Part shown: positions 9,572 through 18,985 of the stretch, one piece after another | Layout: each line of letters begins with the position of its first letter | Numbering within the stretch: position 1 is the stretch's first letter | Assembly (NCBI GenBank): GCA_947389015.1 | Contig: CANDVA010000003.1 | Span: 62,001-126,000 of the forward strand | Direction of reading: 5' to 3' | DNA: 64,000 nt | From: an uncultured Clostridia bacterium | GTDB lineage: Bacteria; Bacillota; Clostridia; Oscillospirales; Ruminococcaceae | Program-made: the position numbers and the translations under genes | Notes under the pieces: generated by a model | What the model saw: only the letters and a program-made list of their open reading frames with translations | Database searches by the model: none | Told to the model about the DNA's origin: nothing

Positions 9572-12010
9572 ATGGCACACTCACTAAGGAAATACCTTAG
9601 CAACCGCGGAAGCGCGTTGTTTATGGTAATCAGCACGATGACTGCGCTGATGATTGCGTGCATGGCGATGTACTTTTCGGTAATATCGGCGCGTACAACG
9701 CAGTTTGCGACGTTCTTCCGTGAGCAGTCCTATCAGTCAGCGGTCTCGCTGAATGATATGGTGCTTGCCGGTCTTATGGACGGAACGCTCACATCGGGCG
9801 ATAAAGATCTTCTTTCGACGCTTGCCGAGATGAACGAGGGAGAAACGATAACAACGGGAGCGAATGGCTTTTCAAGCTTCGATTCAACGCTTACCGGCTC
9901 GGATATCGCACAGATGGGTGCGTACTCTATGGATATTACCCGTCTGCCGAATGAAATGGTAAACGGTAAGGACAATATGACTTTTGATATCGCAACAACG
10001 ACAATAAACAACGGAGTTGCGGATACGGTGCATACTTACGTTCATGTTCAGATGTCGGACGAGGAGATTCCGAACGGAGATAATATCTTCGCGGCTACGG
10101 GTTATGTGCCGAATGATGCTTTTCTTGATGCCGGTAAATTTATGACGGATGCTTTCTTTGATACAGAATTTACCTATCTTAGCTTATATGGCAATGCAAG
10201 TACGTTCGGTGGCGATTTAAAAACTGGTGGTTCGTTGTATGTAAATAAAGCGTTTATGCCAATGACCGATGGTACAAATCTTGGCGGCTCAGAAAATGTT
10301 AGCGGCAGATTTATTCCTGTGACATGGGGAATAAGAGGCAACATGAGCATGAACTTCAACGGCGCTTTAAAATTTAGATCGGGCAGTAAGATATTTATTG
10401 GTGGTGACTATACTTATATGCCGGACAGTGGCGCGGCTTTTTCGGTAATTGACAGCAGCGGTAGTGAAGACATGTCTGGCACAATTGATGTTTACGTTCT
10501 GGGCGACCTGAAAATTAAAAAACAAGTAAGTTTTAAAGGCGTGAATTTGTATGTTCACGGCAATATTTCCGCAGGTAGTCTTACTGATGTTAAAAATCTG
10601 TATGTAAGCGGAAACGACTTGTCTACGCATACTGGTACAACTCCAGCAAAAGAATCATGGGATAGTTCTGTTCCGGGATTATCGTATGAAGATGCTAAGC
10701 GCGAGTTAAACCGCACCACATACAGCAAGACCTACAAGAAGTGGGTAATAAATGGCGAGGACGCATTAAAGAAAGATTATGTTCCAGAGATAAACGCTTC
10801 AACCGGCACAAAGATTACTCTTCAAATAAATAACCAGAACATAATAAATGATGGTGTTGACGCAATGAAGACTGCCTATGTTATTGCATATCCCGGCTCA
10901 AAATCGGATACCGATGGAACTGCCGATGTGGTATCAAAGGGCGGTATCATTGAAGGCTTTAAGGGAAAGGTAGCTGATTCAGCTACTGGCGTGGCAATAA
11001 TTATTGATACGGGAGATGATCCCGATAATGTAATGACTTTCCGTGTAAAAGCATATCTCGACAAAGACGGAAGAAATTTCGGAGATGAAGTGTTTAGATG
11101 GTTTCCAGATTATAGCAGTTGCCCGAAAAATGTGATTGTAAAAGGAAAGGGTATAGTAATCATTGATATTCCAGATGGTGTCACTTATCAAGACGCTCCT
11201 TTCCAACAAACCATGCATTACTCTTGGTGGAAAGTCCTTGGCGGAAAAGAAGATAAATCAACAATAATGGTAAATACAGGGGTTGCATGGGAAGACCGTG
11301 AAGTGACTTCGTATAATAATGCCGACATCATAAATCACTCAGCGGCGTTGGCAACGTCATTCATACATTATAATTGCACGAACGCCGATGCTTGTTCGTA
11401 TTCGACTTACGATGCAAAAGACGATAAGGGTCAGCCAATAAAATGCGAGAAGCATAAAAAAGTTAAAATTGGTGTGACATGCAGCGTTACAGGTCATGAG
11501 ACGACAAGCGTTTCAGAATTTTGCGAGGAATGTGATAAATTCCAAGCAGAAAAGGTCAAGAAGTTGGTTGACGGTACGTTTGATGAGGGAGTTTGCTCAA
11601 ACCGTTTAGATCAAGGTAAGGTGCAGGCATATGTAAATACTCACCCAGACAGAGATCCCGATATCTCATACAATGGTATGCCAAACGTTAATATCTTCCT
11701 TGTGTGTAGTGCGGAAAGTGCGGAAATTCAGCTTTCACACAAAACGGCAGATTATAAGAGGGTTGAAAGTAACGGTTTTTATGGATTTATATACGCGCCC
11801 TATATGACATTTAAGGCGGAAGGACAATCCGGTCCTGGATGCATGCGTATGCTGGGTGGGCTTGTTGTTTCCGATTACGCTATCGACGACCATTATCCTT
11901 TTGCAAACTGTTACCCCACCAAAATGCCCAACGATCTTATGGGCGAAAGCAGCGAGGTAATGACAGGCTTAACCGATAAGAGCTGGAAAATCGGTTTGGG
12001 CAGCTATTAA
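9572..12010 (+). CDS. PilX-like large pilus-associated protein
   Basis: This 812-aa protein has an N-terminal hydrophobic helix (about 13-40, RGSALFMVISTMTALMIA) after a short basic stretch, without a classical G/FTxxE prepilin site, like PilX/TadE-type anchored proteins. The remainder looks extracellular. Residues about 600-655 hold six Cys in a compact pattern (C-x6-C, then Cys/His pairs, ending CEEC), which could bind metal or form disulfides. Its place between pilO and the minor prepilins implies a tip or adhesin role (inference). Bases about 10120-11870 are visibly more A+T-rich and use different codons from the flanks, suggesting an exchanged central segment. RBS AAAGGAGG is clear. Confidence 0.6.
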   Translation: MAHSLRKYLSNRGSALFMVISTMTALMIACMAMYFSVISARTTQFATFFREQSYQSAVSLNDMVLAGLMDGTLTSGDKDLLSTLAEMNEGETITTGANGFSSFDSTLTGSDIAQMGAYSMDITRLPNEMVNGKDNMTFDIATTTINNGVADTVHTYVHVQMSDEEIPNGDNIFAATGYVPNDAFLDAGKFMTDAFFDTEFTYLSLYGNASTFGGDLKTGGSLYVNKAFMPMTDGTNLGGSENVSGRFIPVTWGIRGNMSMNFNGALKFRSGSKIFIGGDYTYMPDSGAAFSVIDSSGSEDMSGTIDVYVLGDLKIKKQVSFKGVNLYVHGNISAGSLTDVKNLYVSGNDLSTHTGTTPAKESWDSSVPGLSYEDAKRELNRTTYSKTYKKWVINGEDALKKDYVPEINASTGTKITLQINNQNIINDGVDAMKTAYVIAYPGSKSDTDGTADVVSKGGIIEGFKGKVADSATGVAIIIDTGDDPDNVMTFRVKAYLDKDGRNFGDEVFRWFPDYSSCPKNVIVKGKGIVIIDIPDGVTYQDAPFQQTMHYSWWKVLGGKEDKSTIMVNTGVAWEDREVTSYNNADIINHSAALATSFIHYNCTNADACSYSTYDAKDDKGQPIKCEKHKKVKIGVTCSVTGHETTSVSEFCEECDKFQAEKVKKLVDGTFDEGVCSNRLDQGKVQAYVNTHPDRDPDISYNGMPNVNIFLVCSAESAEIQLSHKTADYKRVESNGFYGFIYAPYMTFKAEGQSGPGCMRMLGGLVVSDYAIDDHYPFANCYPTKMPNDLMGESSEVMTGLTDKSWKIGLGSY

Positions 12011-12022
12011 GGAGGTGCTTTT

Positions 12023-13141
12023 ATGAAAAGATTATTCTCGAATAAAAGCGGCTTTTCGCTTGCGGAGATCATAATTGCTATCGCTGTCTTTTCGATAATG
12101 ATGGCTATGATCATGCAGATGCTGCAGCTTTCCATATCGCAGCGCAACGAAAATTACAAGTTCGCGCAAGACCTTGCCGAGCAGCAGGATCAGCTTGCCG
12201 CAAACGGCAAGGACACGACCAAGCCCAAGACCGAATCCGGCGACCCCGACATAGACGATACACTTCGTCTGAACTTTGTGCGCACAAAGGCGGATGGTAC
12301 GGAGGAAGTCGTGTTCAAGGACGCCGAGGACAGCTCGAAAAATAAGGCTAACGGCATACCCATTGACTATAAGATCAGGGGAACGGACACGTCGGACGTA
12401 AACAACGGGCTTAACTACTTCGTAGGCAATTATGATTACAGTGCTGACGGCGTCGGCGGCTCCGGCGGTGACGGCAGTCCCAACGGTGCGGGTCAGACCG
12501 CGCAGTACGACACCAGAATTACAGGTACAAAGGGGTTGAAGAACATTACGATATCCGAATGTTCAAAGGTAGCCACTGTACCCGGTGTTGCTGATCTCAG
12601 CGGTAAGACGGCATATAAGATGAAGGTAACGGCCGATTCGAGCAGTATGCAGACCGATGACAAGAAATATTCTCAAATGAGATTTTATTTCTATTCGTCC
12701 GAGGATTACGATATTGTAAAGGTTTCAAAGCCAAAAATAGGCGCGGACGGAAAGCCGGTAATGAAGGCCGACGGCAAAACTCCGGAAACGGAAGATTACT
12801 ATAAAAAGGTCTACAAAAAGGCGAGTCTTGATAAGGTTGTTGAGGCGAGCGGCAACGTTTATACGGTGGAGAAAAGCTCCGATTATGCGATAAGGATCGG
12901 CTTACCGCTTGGCGGAAGCAATGACAACGGATTTTCATCGAGCACGGCGACTACGTTTTATCTGATTTTTAACGGTGATCCCAAGATCGACGCAACGTCA
13001 TTTGGCGAAAACGGCACAAATGTTTACAACCGCGCGGATAAATATGACGAGAAAACCGGAACCGACACGGGTAAGGATCACGTAAATATTTACGGCGCGA
13101 AGAAGTTTGAAGTTCACGAGAAAAAAGAAGACTTTAAGTAA
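12023..13141 (+). CDS. Prepilin-like protein (minor pilin)
   Basis: The class III leader ends at Gly10, followed by FSLAE and a hydrophobic helix, so PilD should cleave between G10 and F11 and methylate Phe; Glu at +5 is conserved. The mature protein is about 362 aa, much larger than a major pilin, with a Gly/Asp-rich middle. RBS AAGGAGG. It starts 13 bases after the 812-aa gene and ends 12 bases before the next prepilin, indicating one operon. Likely a minor pilin in the priming complex; its exact Pil/Gsp equivalent cannot be set. Confidence 0.75.
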   Translation: MKRLFSNKSGFSLAEIIIAIAVFSIMMAMIMQMLQLSISQRNENYKFAQDLAEQQDQLAANGKDTTKPKTESGDPDIDDTLRLNFVRTKADGTEEVVFKDAEDSSKNKANGIPIDYKIRGTDTSDVNNGLNYFVGNYDYSADGVGGSGGDGSPNGAGQTAQYDTRITGTKGLKNITISECSKVATVPGVADLSGKTAYKMKVTADSSSMQTDDKKYSQMRFYFYSSEDYDIVKVSKPKIGADGKPVMKADGKTPETEDYYKKVYKKASLDKVVEASGNVYTVEKSSDYAIRIGLPLGGSNDNGFSSSTATTFYLIFNGDPKIDATSFGENGTNVYNRADKYDEKTGTDTGKDHVNIYGAKKFEVHEKKEDFK

Positions 13142-13152
13142 GGGGGCGCAAT

Positions 13153-14124
13153 ATGAAAAAAATATTGAGACTCCTGAAACGCAGGAACAACGGCGGTTTT
13201 ACGCTGATTGAGGTCATCATTTCCTGTGCGTTGCTGGCTATTTTGATACTTGCGGTCATGGGAATGGTAACTCCCGTAATGTCGGTCGTTATGAGCAACG
13301 AGAAAAACGCAAACGCTCTGATGATCGCCGAGGCGGTAGAGGCGCATATCGACAGGAATATCAAGAATTCCGTTTATTGCGCCATATTTACCAACGCTCA
13401 GTACAGCGACTTGTCCAGCAGCACAGGTCTCGTGGCGACACATAAGGCGATGGAGGAAATGATAAATTTCATTAAGGAGGGCAGCAACGGCAAGATATAC
13501 GATCTGAAATGTATCGGAATCAAGTGGACGGAGGATACCCGGACACATCAGCGCAAGTATATGCTGACAAACATTAAGCCTAAAATTACCGTCTCGGGAG
13601 ATACGATCACCGATATCAAGTTTGAGGCATCCGCCAATGAAACGAAGATTTTCGAGGAATGCTTCTATGACAATCTTTACCCCGACGTCAAGTTTGAGGT
13701 TTTGAAGTACTACGAGTACCCCTCTACCATGACCGAGGCTGAAATAGAGGCTGATAAGGCGGCTTCGCCGCCTTACACCAAAGCAGTCAAGGCAAGAAAT
13801 GTGGCTCTTAAAACCACGATCGACGTTTACTCCGATCCTGCCATGACGTCACGTGCCGCCGAGGGTGTCGGTTACGCGGATTTCATCAATATCCGAACTC
13901 CGGCGATAAACCGCGACGACATTTACAAGCTCTATTCGCCAGATGGCGACAGCACTTCAGCTGTACCGCCTATCGCTCACGCGATAGAAAATGCTACTCA
14001 GGTACGCGATGACACCGAATTCACGACGGAATTTCCGGATACGGTCACGCAGCATCCCGAAACATATGTGATTTACGTCACGAGAAAGCTGAAGTACTAC
14101 GAAGCACCCACTCCCTCGCCGTAA
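13153..14124 (+). CDS. Prepilin-like protein (minor pilin)
   Basis: The 323-aa product has a basic leader of 15 residues ending in GG, then FTLIE and a hydrophobic helix, a canonical prepilin peptidase site (G15/F16, Glu at +5). The rest is a long extracellular domain with no family recognised. GGGGGC precedes the ATG at 12 bases, a fair RBS. It is the last forward gene of the pilC operon; a stem-loop separates it from the convergent pilD. Confidence 0.75.
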   Translation: MKKILRLLKRRNNGGFTLIEVIISCALLAILILAVMGMVTPVMSVVMSNEKNANALMIAEAVEAHIDRNIKNSVYCAIFTNAQYSDLSSSTGLVATHKAMEEMINFIKEGSNGKIYDLKCIGIKWTEDTRTHQRKYMLTNIKPKITVSGDTITDIKFEASANETKIFEECFYDNLYPDVKFEVLKYYEYPSTMTEAEIEADKAASPPYTKAVKARNVALKTTIDVYSDPAMTSRAAEGVGYADFINIRTPAINRDDIYKLYSPDGDSTSAVPPIAHAIENATQVRDDTEFTTEFPDTVTQHPETYVIYVTRKLKYYEAPTPSP

Positions 14125-14142
14125 AGCGGCAGGGAAAATCAT

Positions 14143-14184
14143 ACAAACAAGATCGGGGCGATACGCTCGCCCCGAAATGTTTGT
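14143..14184. terminator. Stem-loop between convergent minor-pilin gene and pilD
   Basis: CGGGGCGA (14154-14161) pairs with TCGCCCCG (14167-14174), extended by ACAAAC/GTTTGT (14143-14148, 14179-14184). There is no strong T run, so it may act bidirectionally or as a stability element. Confidence 0.55.
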
Positions 14185-14192
14185 ACCGACTG

Positions 14193-15236
14193 TTATACTC
14201 CAAGCAGGGTCATATACCAGGTCATTATGAACTCACCTGCAAGCCAAGCGGCAGATATTCCGACCGCGAGAAACGGTCCGAATACCATTCGGCGGGAATA
14301 CTTGACTTTCTCAACAAGATCCTCTTTGATGAAGATCTTGAATCCGCCTTCGCGTTCTTCCGTGATATTGTCACGCAGCGCTTGACTTAACGCCGCCTTA
14401 TCGGGCAGACCTTTCCAGACCTTTTCCTCGAGGAACTCCCATTCTATATCGGGATCACCCTCGCTTATACTACCGACAATAATATCATCGTGGCCGTCGA
14501 GCACATATCCAACGTCGCGGTCAAGTTGATTTTGATACCAGTCCATCGCGAGTTCTCTGATCTTCTCGGAGACCGCATTCTCGGCTTTCTTGTCATGAGC
14601 TTTCTTGATAATGCCGTAGACGGCGCCGAGAACGATACCGATAAACAGCGCGATGAACACCCTATAACCGAGCAGAAGCGACGCGCCGATCATCAATTGA
14701 AGGTCGCCGCCGCCCATGCCTCCGACAAGAACAAGGATAACAAACAGAACGGCGATGACTCCGAGAGCGATAAGGCGCTCGTACCACGGGGTATCGGGAA
14801 ATACGAAAAACGACGCTATTCCCAGCACAGCGGTAACGATACTGCACCAGTAGGGAATCTCAAAGTGGTCGATATCAATCCCGCTAAGTACGACCAGCAC
14901 GGCGAACAGCACCACCGAAAAGGCGAGCTCCCACTTGAAGCCGAACACCAGATAAGCCAGACAGTAGCTCACGGCGGTCACCGCTTCGACGATCATGTAG
15001 CGCGGAGAAATCCTCGCCTTGCAGTAACGGCATTTGCCACGCAGGAACAGCCAGCTGAATATCGGGAACATATCGTACCACGCAAGCCTGTGACCGCAGG
15101 AAAAGCAGTGCGAGGGTTCGGTGATTATCGACTGCTTGAGCGGAGTGCGCAGGATAACGACGTTCAGGAAGCTTCCGATTATCGAGCCGAAAATGAACGC
15201 GAAAACCGCGTATGCAATATTAACAACAACGGGCAT
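14193..15236 (-). CDS. pilD: Prepilin peptidase / N-methyltransferase with cytosolic insertion
   Basis: PilD cleaves prepilin leaders and methylates the new N-terminus in the membrane. The 347-aa protein keeps the zinc cysteines (C44, C47, C69, C72), the first catalytic Asp in GIDIDH (121-124) and the second in the GxGD motif GMGGGD (D178). The final RRMVFGPFLAVG helix, normally close behind the preceding helix, is displaced by an extra hydrophilic segment of about 100 residues (about 211-314). All catalytic parts are intact, so activity is expected; the insertion has no recognised domain. It is divergent from pilB and has its own promoter. Confidence 0.92.
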   Translation of the reverse strand: MPVVVNIAYAVFAFIFGSIIGSFLNVVILRTPLKQSIITEPSHCFSCGHRLAWYDMFPIFSWLFLRGKCRYCKARISPRYMIVEAVTAVSYCLAYLVFGFKWELAFSVVLFAVLVVLSGIDIDHFEIPYWCSIVTAVLGIASFFVFPDTPWYERLIALGVIAVLFVILVLVGGMGGGDLQLMIGASLLLGYRVFIALFIGIVLGAVYGIIKKAHDKKAENAVSEKIRELAMDWYQNQLDRDVGYVLDGHDDIIVGSISEGDPDIEWEFLEEKVWKGLPDKAALSQALRDNITEEREGGFKIFIKEDLVEKVKYSRRMVFGPFLAVGISAAWLAGEFIMTWYMTLLGV

Positions 15237-15266
15237 TATTACCCCTCCTTAAAATAGATTACCTCT

Positions 15267-15295
15267 ATTTTAACATAAAATTGCAATTATTGCAA
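15267..15295 (-). promoter_or_regulatory. Sigma-A promoter for pilD
   Basis: On the minus strand TTGCAA (15295-15290), 17 bases, TAAAAT (15272-15267). TTGCAA is repeated at 15281-15286. No convincing promoter for the divergent pilB was found in the gap. Confidence 0.7.
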
Positions 15296-15369
15296 GTAAT
15301 TTGCAGAATCAGCAATATATTTATTCCGAAAAAATTCGGAAAGTTTACCCCGAAAGGAAGAGTTTACAC

Positions 15370-17076
15370 ATGGCGGGACCGATAAAAAACATACGAATCG
15401 GCGAAGTACTTCTGGAAAGCGGATTTATCAGCCAAAGCCAGCTCGATGACGCGCTCAACAAGCAGAAGGGCAGCGGAAAGATGCTCGGCGACATCGTGCT
15501 CGAAATGGGACTTGTGTCCGAAACGCAGTTGGCTCAGGCGCTGTCGATAAGACTTAAAGTTCCGTTTGTCGATCTTTCCTCCGTAAAGGTCAGCACAGAG
15601 GCGGTATCCAAAATACCGGAGGCAATCGCTAAGGAGAAAACGGTTTTTGCTTACGCGATAAATCATAATCGTCTTATGGTCGCGACGAATGACCCCGTAA
15701 ACTTCTATATTTTCGAGGACTTGAAGGTCACGACGGGTATGGAGGTCGTTCCTCAGATATCCACCAAGTCGCAGATAGAGGCGGCGATAAACAAGTTCTA
15801 TTCGTCTCAGGCGCTCGACAGCACGATGAACGAGCTGGAGAACGAGGGCGGCGACGAAAAGACCATGGAGCAGAACCTCGCGCAGGCGGAGTCCGAGGGT
15901 CGTATCGACAACGCTCCTATCGTAAAGCTTGTCAATATGATGGTCGAGACGGCGTTCAGAATGCAGGTAACGGATATTCATATCGAGCCGTTCAAGGACA
16001 GAACACGTATTCGCTTCAGAATTGACGGCGAGCTTGTGGAGCAGGATATGAAGATACCACCGTCGTTCCACAATTCTATCATAACCCGTATCAAGATTTT
16101 GGGCGGTATGAACATCGCCGAGAGACGTATACCGCTTGACGGACGTTTCGGAACGCGTATCGACGGCGTAAACCTTGATATGCGTGTCTCGACTATCCCC
16201 TGCGTATACGGCGAGAAATGCGTTATCCGTCTGCTGTCGACTGCCGACGAAAAAACGCGTAAGGTTACGGATCTCGGTATGACGGATCATAACTATCAGA
16301 TGTTCAAGCAGATCATACGCTGCCCGAACGGAGTTATGCTCGTTACGGGTCCTACGGGCTCGGGAAAATCCACGACACTTTACGCGACGCTCGGCGAGCT
16401 TTCGCAGCCTAACGTTAACATCGTAACGGTTGAGGACCCTGTTGAGAAGAAGATAGACGGCGTAAACCAGTGCCAGATCAACGCTAAGGCGGGTATGACC
16501 TTTGCGGCGGCGCTGCGTTCGATCCTCCGTCAGGACCCCGATATCATTATGGTCGGCGAGATCCGTGACGGTGAGACCGCCGATATCGCGATACGCGCGG
16601 CGATCACGGGACACTTCGTGCTCTCCACGCTTCATACCAACGACGCGGCTTCCACTATCGTCCGTCTTGTAGACATGGGCGTCGCTCCTTATATGGTTGC
16701 GTCATCACTTGTGGGAATTATCGCTCAGCGTCTTGTAAAGCTGCTTTGCAACTCCTGCAAGGAAACCTTTACGCTTGACGATCCCGAGGAGCTCAAACTG
16801 ATGAACAAGACCGCTCCCGTACAGATATGCAAGCCCCACCCGGGCGGCTGCAGGGTCTGCCACGGCACGGGCTACACGGGACGTACCGCGATCCACGAGA
16901 TCATCGTTACCACGCCCAAGATCAAGGAGCTTATCTCCGCGGGCGCTACCGCCGAGGAAATCGGCGCGATGGCAACAAAGAGCGGCACGCTGCTGCTTCG
17001 CGACAACGTTTCGCAGATGGTTCTCCAAGGGAGGACTTCAATGGACGAACTGGTAAAAGCGACTTATACCGTATAA
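15370..17076 (+). CDS. pilB: Type IV pilus extension ATPase
   Basis: PilB powers pilus extension from the cytoplasmic face. The 568-aa protein opens with an MshEN-type domain: a first 24-residue motif R9-Q32 (RIG..L..L..AL..Q) and a second at 38-61 that lacks the leading Arg and final Gln. MshEN domains bind c-di-GMP in MshE and PilB homologues, so ligand control is plausible but the second half-site is degenerate. The ATPase has Walker A GPTGSGKST (327-335), the Asp and His boxes, Walker B (IIMVGEIRD), and a four-Cys zinc site (CNSC near 460; CRVC 494-497). The ATG at 15370 follows AAAGGAAG. Confidence 0.95.
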   Translation: MAGPIKNIRIGEVLLESGFISQSQLDDALNKQKGSGKMLGDIVLEMGLVSETQLAQALSIRLKVPFVDLSSVKVSTEAVSKIPEAIAKEKTVFAYAINHNRLMVATNDPVNFYIFEDLKVTTGMEVVPQISTKSQIEAAINKFYSSQALDSTMNELENEGGDEKTMEQNLAQAESEGRIDNAPIVKLVNMMVETAFRMQVTDIHIEPFKDRTRIRFRIDGELVEQDMKIPPSFHNSIITRIKILGGMNIAERRIPLDGRFGTRIDGVNLDMRVSTIPCVYGEKCVIRLLSTADEKTRKVTDLGMTDHNYQMFKQIIRCPNGVMLVTGPTGSGKSTTLYATLGELSQPNVNIVTVEDPVEKKIDGVNQCQINAKAGMTFAAALRSILRQDPDIIMVGEIRDGETADIAIRAAITGHFVLSTLHTNDAASTIVRLVDMGVAPYMVASSLVGIIAQRLVKLLCNSCKETFTLDDPEELKLMNKTAPVQICKPHPGGCRVCHGTGYTGRTAIHEIIVTTPKIKELISAGATAEEIGAMATKSGTLLLRDNVSQMVLQGRTSMDELVKATYTV

Positions 17077-17117
17077 GCGGAATATTGTCGTTTGGCTAAT
17101 AGTTAAGGAGAAAAATA

Positions 17118-18203
17118 GTGGAACATACAAATAATGTAATGGATATCAACCGCATACTGGACGAGGCTCGCGATCTCGGGTGCTCGGACTTGCACTTCAC
17201 GGCGGGACTTCCCCCTATCGTACGTCTGCACGGCTCTATCAGAAAGCTTTCGGGTTATCCCGACTGTACAGAGCCGCTTATCGTAAATATAATCAACCAG
17301 ATCACTTCGATAAAGCATAAGTCGCAGATATCGAAGGGTCTGGATACCGACTTCTCGTATACGTCGGCGACGGGTTTCCGCCACAGAGTTAACGTGTACA
17401 GACAGCGCGGCTATCATGCCGTGGCGATCCGTCTGCTGCGCGACGATATCCCCACGCTGTCAGACCTGAACCTCCCCGCTACGCTCGGAGAGTTTGCTCT
17501 CGCGCCGCGCGGATTGGTGCTTGTTACGGGACCTACGGGTTCGGGTAAGTCGACGACGCTGGCGGCGATGATCGACCATATCAACCGTCAGAAGAATTGT
17601 CATATAATTACAATAGAGGATCCTATCGAGTATGTTCACACTCATAAGCAGTCGATGGTAAATCAGCGTGAGATCGGACAGGACGTGGACTCGTTCGCGG
17701 GCTCGCTCCGTGCGGCTCTTCGTGAGGACCCCGACGTTATCCTCGTAGGTGAGATGCGTGACTTCGAGACGATCAACGCGGCAGTCACCGCGGCTGAAAC
17801 GGGTCACTTGGTGCTTTCGACGCTGCATACTACGGGCGCAGCGGAGACTATCGACCGTATTATCGACGTTTATCCCCCGCATTCGCAGGGACAGATACGC
17901 TCGCAGCTGTCGGGAAATATCGTCGGAATTATCTCGCAGACACTTGTGCCGACCTCGGACGGCAAGGGCAGATGCGCTGCGCTTGAAATTCTCTGCGCGA
18001 CCGACGCTATCCGCGCAATGATACGCGAGGGTAAGATATTCCAGGTCCCCACCGCAATAGCGACGGGAAAGAAGAACGGAATGTTCACGCTTGACCAGGA
18101 TCTGGCGCGTCTCGTGCGTATGGGCAAGGTGGACGACGCTATTGCGAGAAACCGCTGTCAGGATATCACAGAGTACAAGCGTTTCCTCGAAATGGGAAGC
18201 TAA
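17118..18203 (+). CDS. pilT: Type IV pilus retraction ATPase
   Basis: PilT depolymerises pilin and retracts the filament, driving twitching motility and DNA uptake. The 361-aa protein has the usual PilT length, Walker A GPTGSGKST (138-146), the Asp box (ITIEDPIEYVH), Walker B (VILVGEMRD) and the His box with HLVLSTLHTTGA. It starts at GTG 17118, seven bases after TAAGGAG. It follows pilB by 41 bases and precedes a prepilin gene, so it is likely co-transcribed. Its presence implies that the pili are retractile. Confidence 0.95.
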   Translation: MEHTNNVMDINRILDEARDLGCSDLHFTAGLPPIVRLHGSIRKLSGYPDCTEPLIVNIINQITSIKHKSQISKGLDTDFSYTSATGFRHRVNVYRQRGYHAVAIRLLRDDIPTLSDLNLPATLGEFALAPRGLVLVTGPTGSGKSTTLAAMIDHINRQKNCHIITIEDPIEYVHTHKQSMVNQREIGQDVDSFAGSLRAALREDPDVILVGEMRDFETINAAVTAAETGHLVLSTLHTTGAAETIDRIIDVYPPHSQGQIRSQLSGNIVGIISQTLVPTSDGKGRCAALEILCATDAIRAMIREGKIFQVPTAIATGKKNGMFTLDQDLARLVRMGKVDDAIARNRCQDITEYKRFLEMGS

Positions 18204-18240
18204 GGTCGGTATTGGTAACTGAAAAGAGGGGGGCGGTCGT

Positions 18241-18819
18241 TTGATAAAGCGATTACATGCATTGAGAGCAAAACGCGGCTTTACAATTGTGGAATTGGTG
18301 GTTGTTATCGCGATAATCGGAGTTCTGGCAGGGATACTTATTCCCATGATTTCAAACACGGTCGCCTCCGCGAGGATAACATCCGCAAACAGCAACGCCA
18401 CAAACATAACCAAGGTCATTGACGCGTTTATGGCTAATAACCAAATCATTCAAATAAGTGATGCGGTTTTCAAGATTACCGTGAACGGAAACACATGGTC
18501 GGGCACCGCCCTGTCGGGGCTTTCGGGCGGCGGCTTCACATGGGGCACTGCTGCCACATACAGCGGTACTCCCGATACCTCAAGCGGCGAAAGTATGCTG
18601 CTTGCGGCGCTTGAGGGCGATCTGGCGGGAATAGGCGACGCTTCGATATATGTGGTGTTTAAGGGCGGTTTTGCGCGGTTTGCGGCGTATGCAGCAGGTA
18701 CGGCGGCGCTTGATTCGGAACTTCCCCCTATAAACAACGGACAGCCCGATTTCAGCGGGGGCTGGAGTAATCAATCCCCGAGCGGCAGAATAATCGGCAC
18801 TTATCCGCAGAAGAAGTAG
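18241..18819 (+). CDS. Type IV prepilin (minor)
   Basis: The leader IKRLHALRAKRG ends at Gly13 and is followed by FTIVE and a 20-residue hydrophobic helix, a textbook prepilin site. The 192-aa product is near major-pilin size. It begins at TTG 18241 after a G-rich RBS (AGAGGGGGG). The leader is almost the same as in the next two prepilins, so these three form a recently duplicated family. A different C-terminal head marks it as a separate subunit, probably a minor pilin co-transcribed with pilBT. Confidence 0.8.
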   Translation: MIKRLHALRAKRGFTIVELVVVIAIIGVLAGILIPMISNTVASARITSANSNATNITKVIDAFMANNQIIQISDAVFKITVNGNTWSGTALSGLSGGGFTWGTAATYSGTPDTSSGESMLLAALEGDLAGIGDASIYVVFKGGFARFAAYAAGTAALDSELPPINNGQPDFSGGWSNQSPSGRIIGTYPQKK

Positions 18820-18950
18820 ACACTTGGGTTAAAATGGAACGTTACATTGAAAAAACGTTCAAGAATTTATCGAAATGCACAAAAATCGTTATCGAAATGA
18901 ATAACTTTTAACAAACTTGTGCGTTTTGCAAAAAAGTTTTCAAAAACCCC

Positions 18951-18979
18951 TTGCAATTTTAGTTAACTTGCGTTATAAT
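18951..18979 (+). promoter_or_regulatory. Sigma-A promoter for the major pilin
   Basis: TTGCAA (18951-18956), 17 bases, TATAAT (18974-18979). Its strength fits a highly expressed pilin. It creates a leader of about 245 nt. Confidence 0.85.
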
Positions 18980-18985
18980 ATGTTT

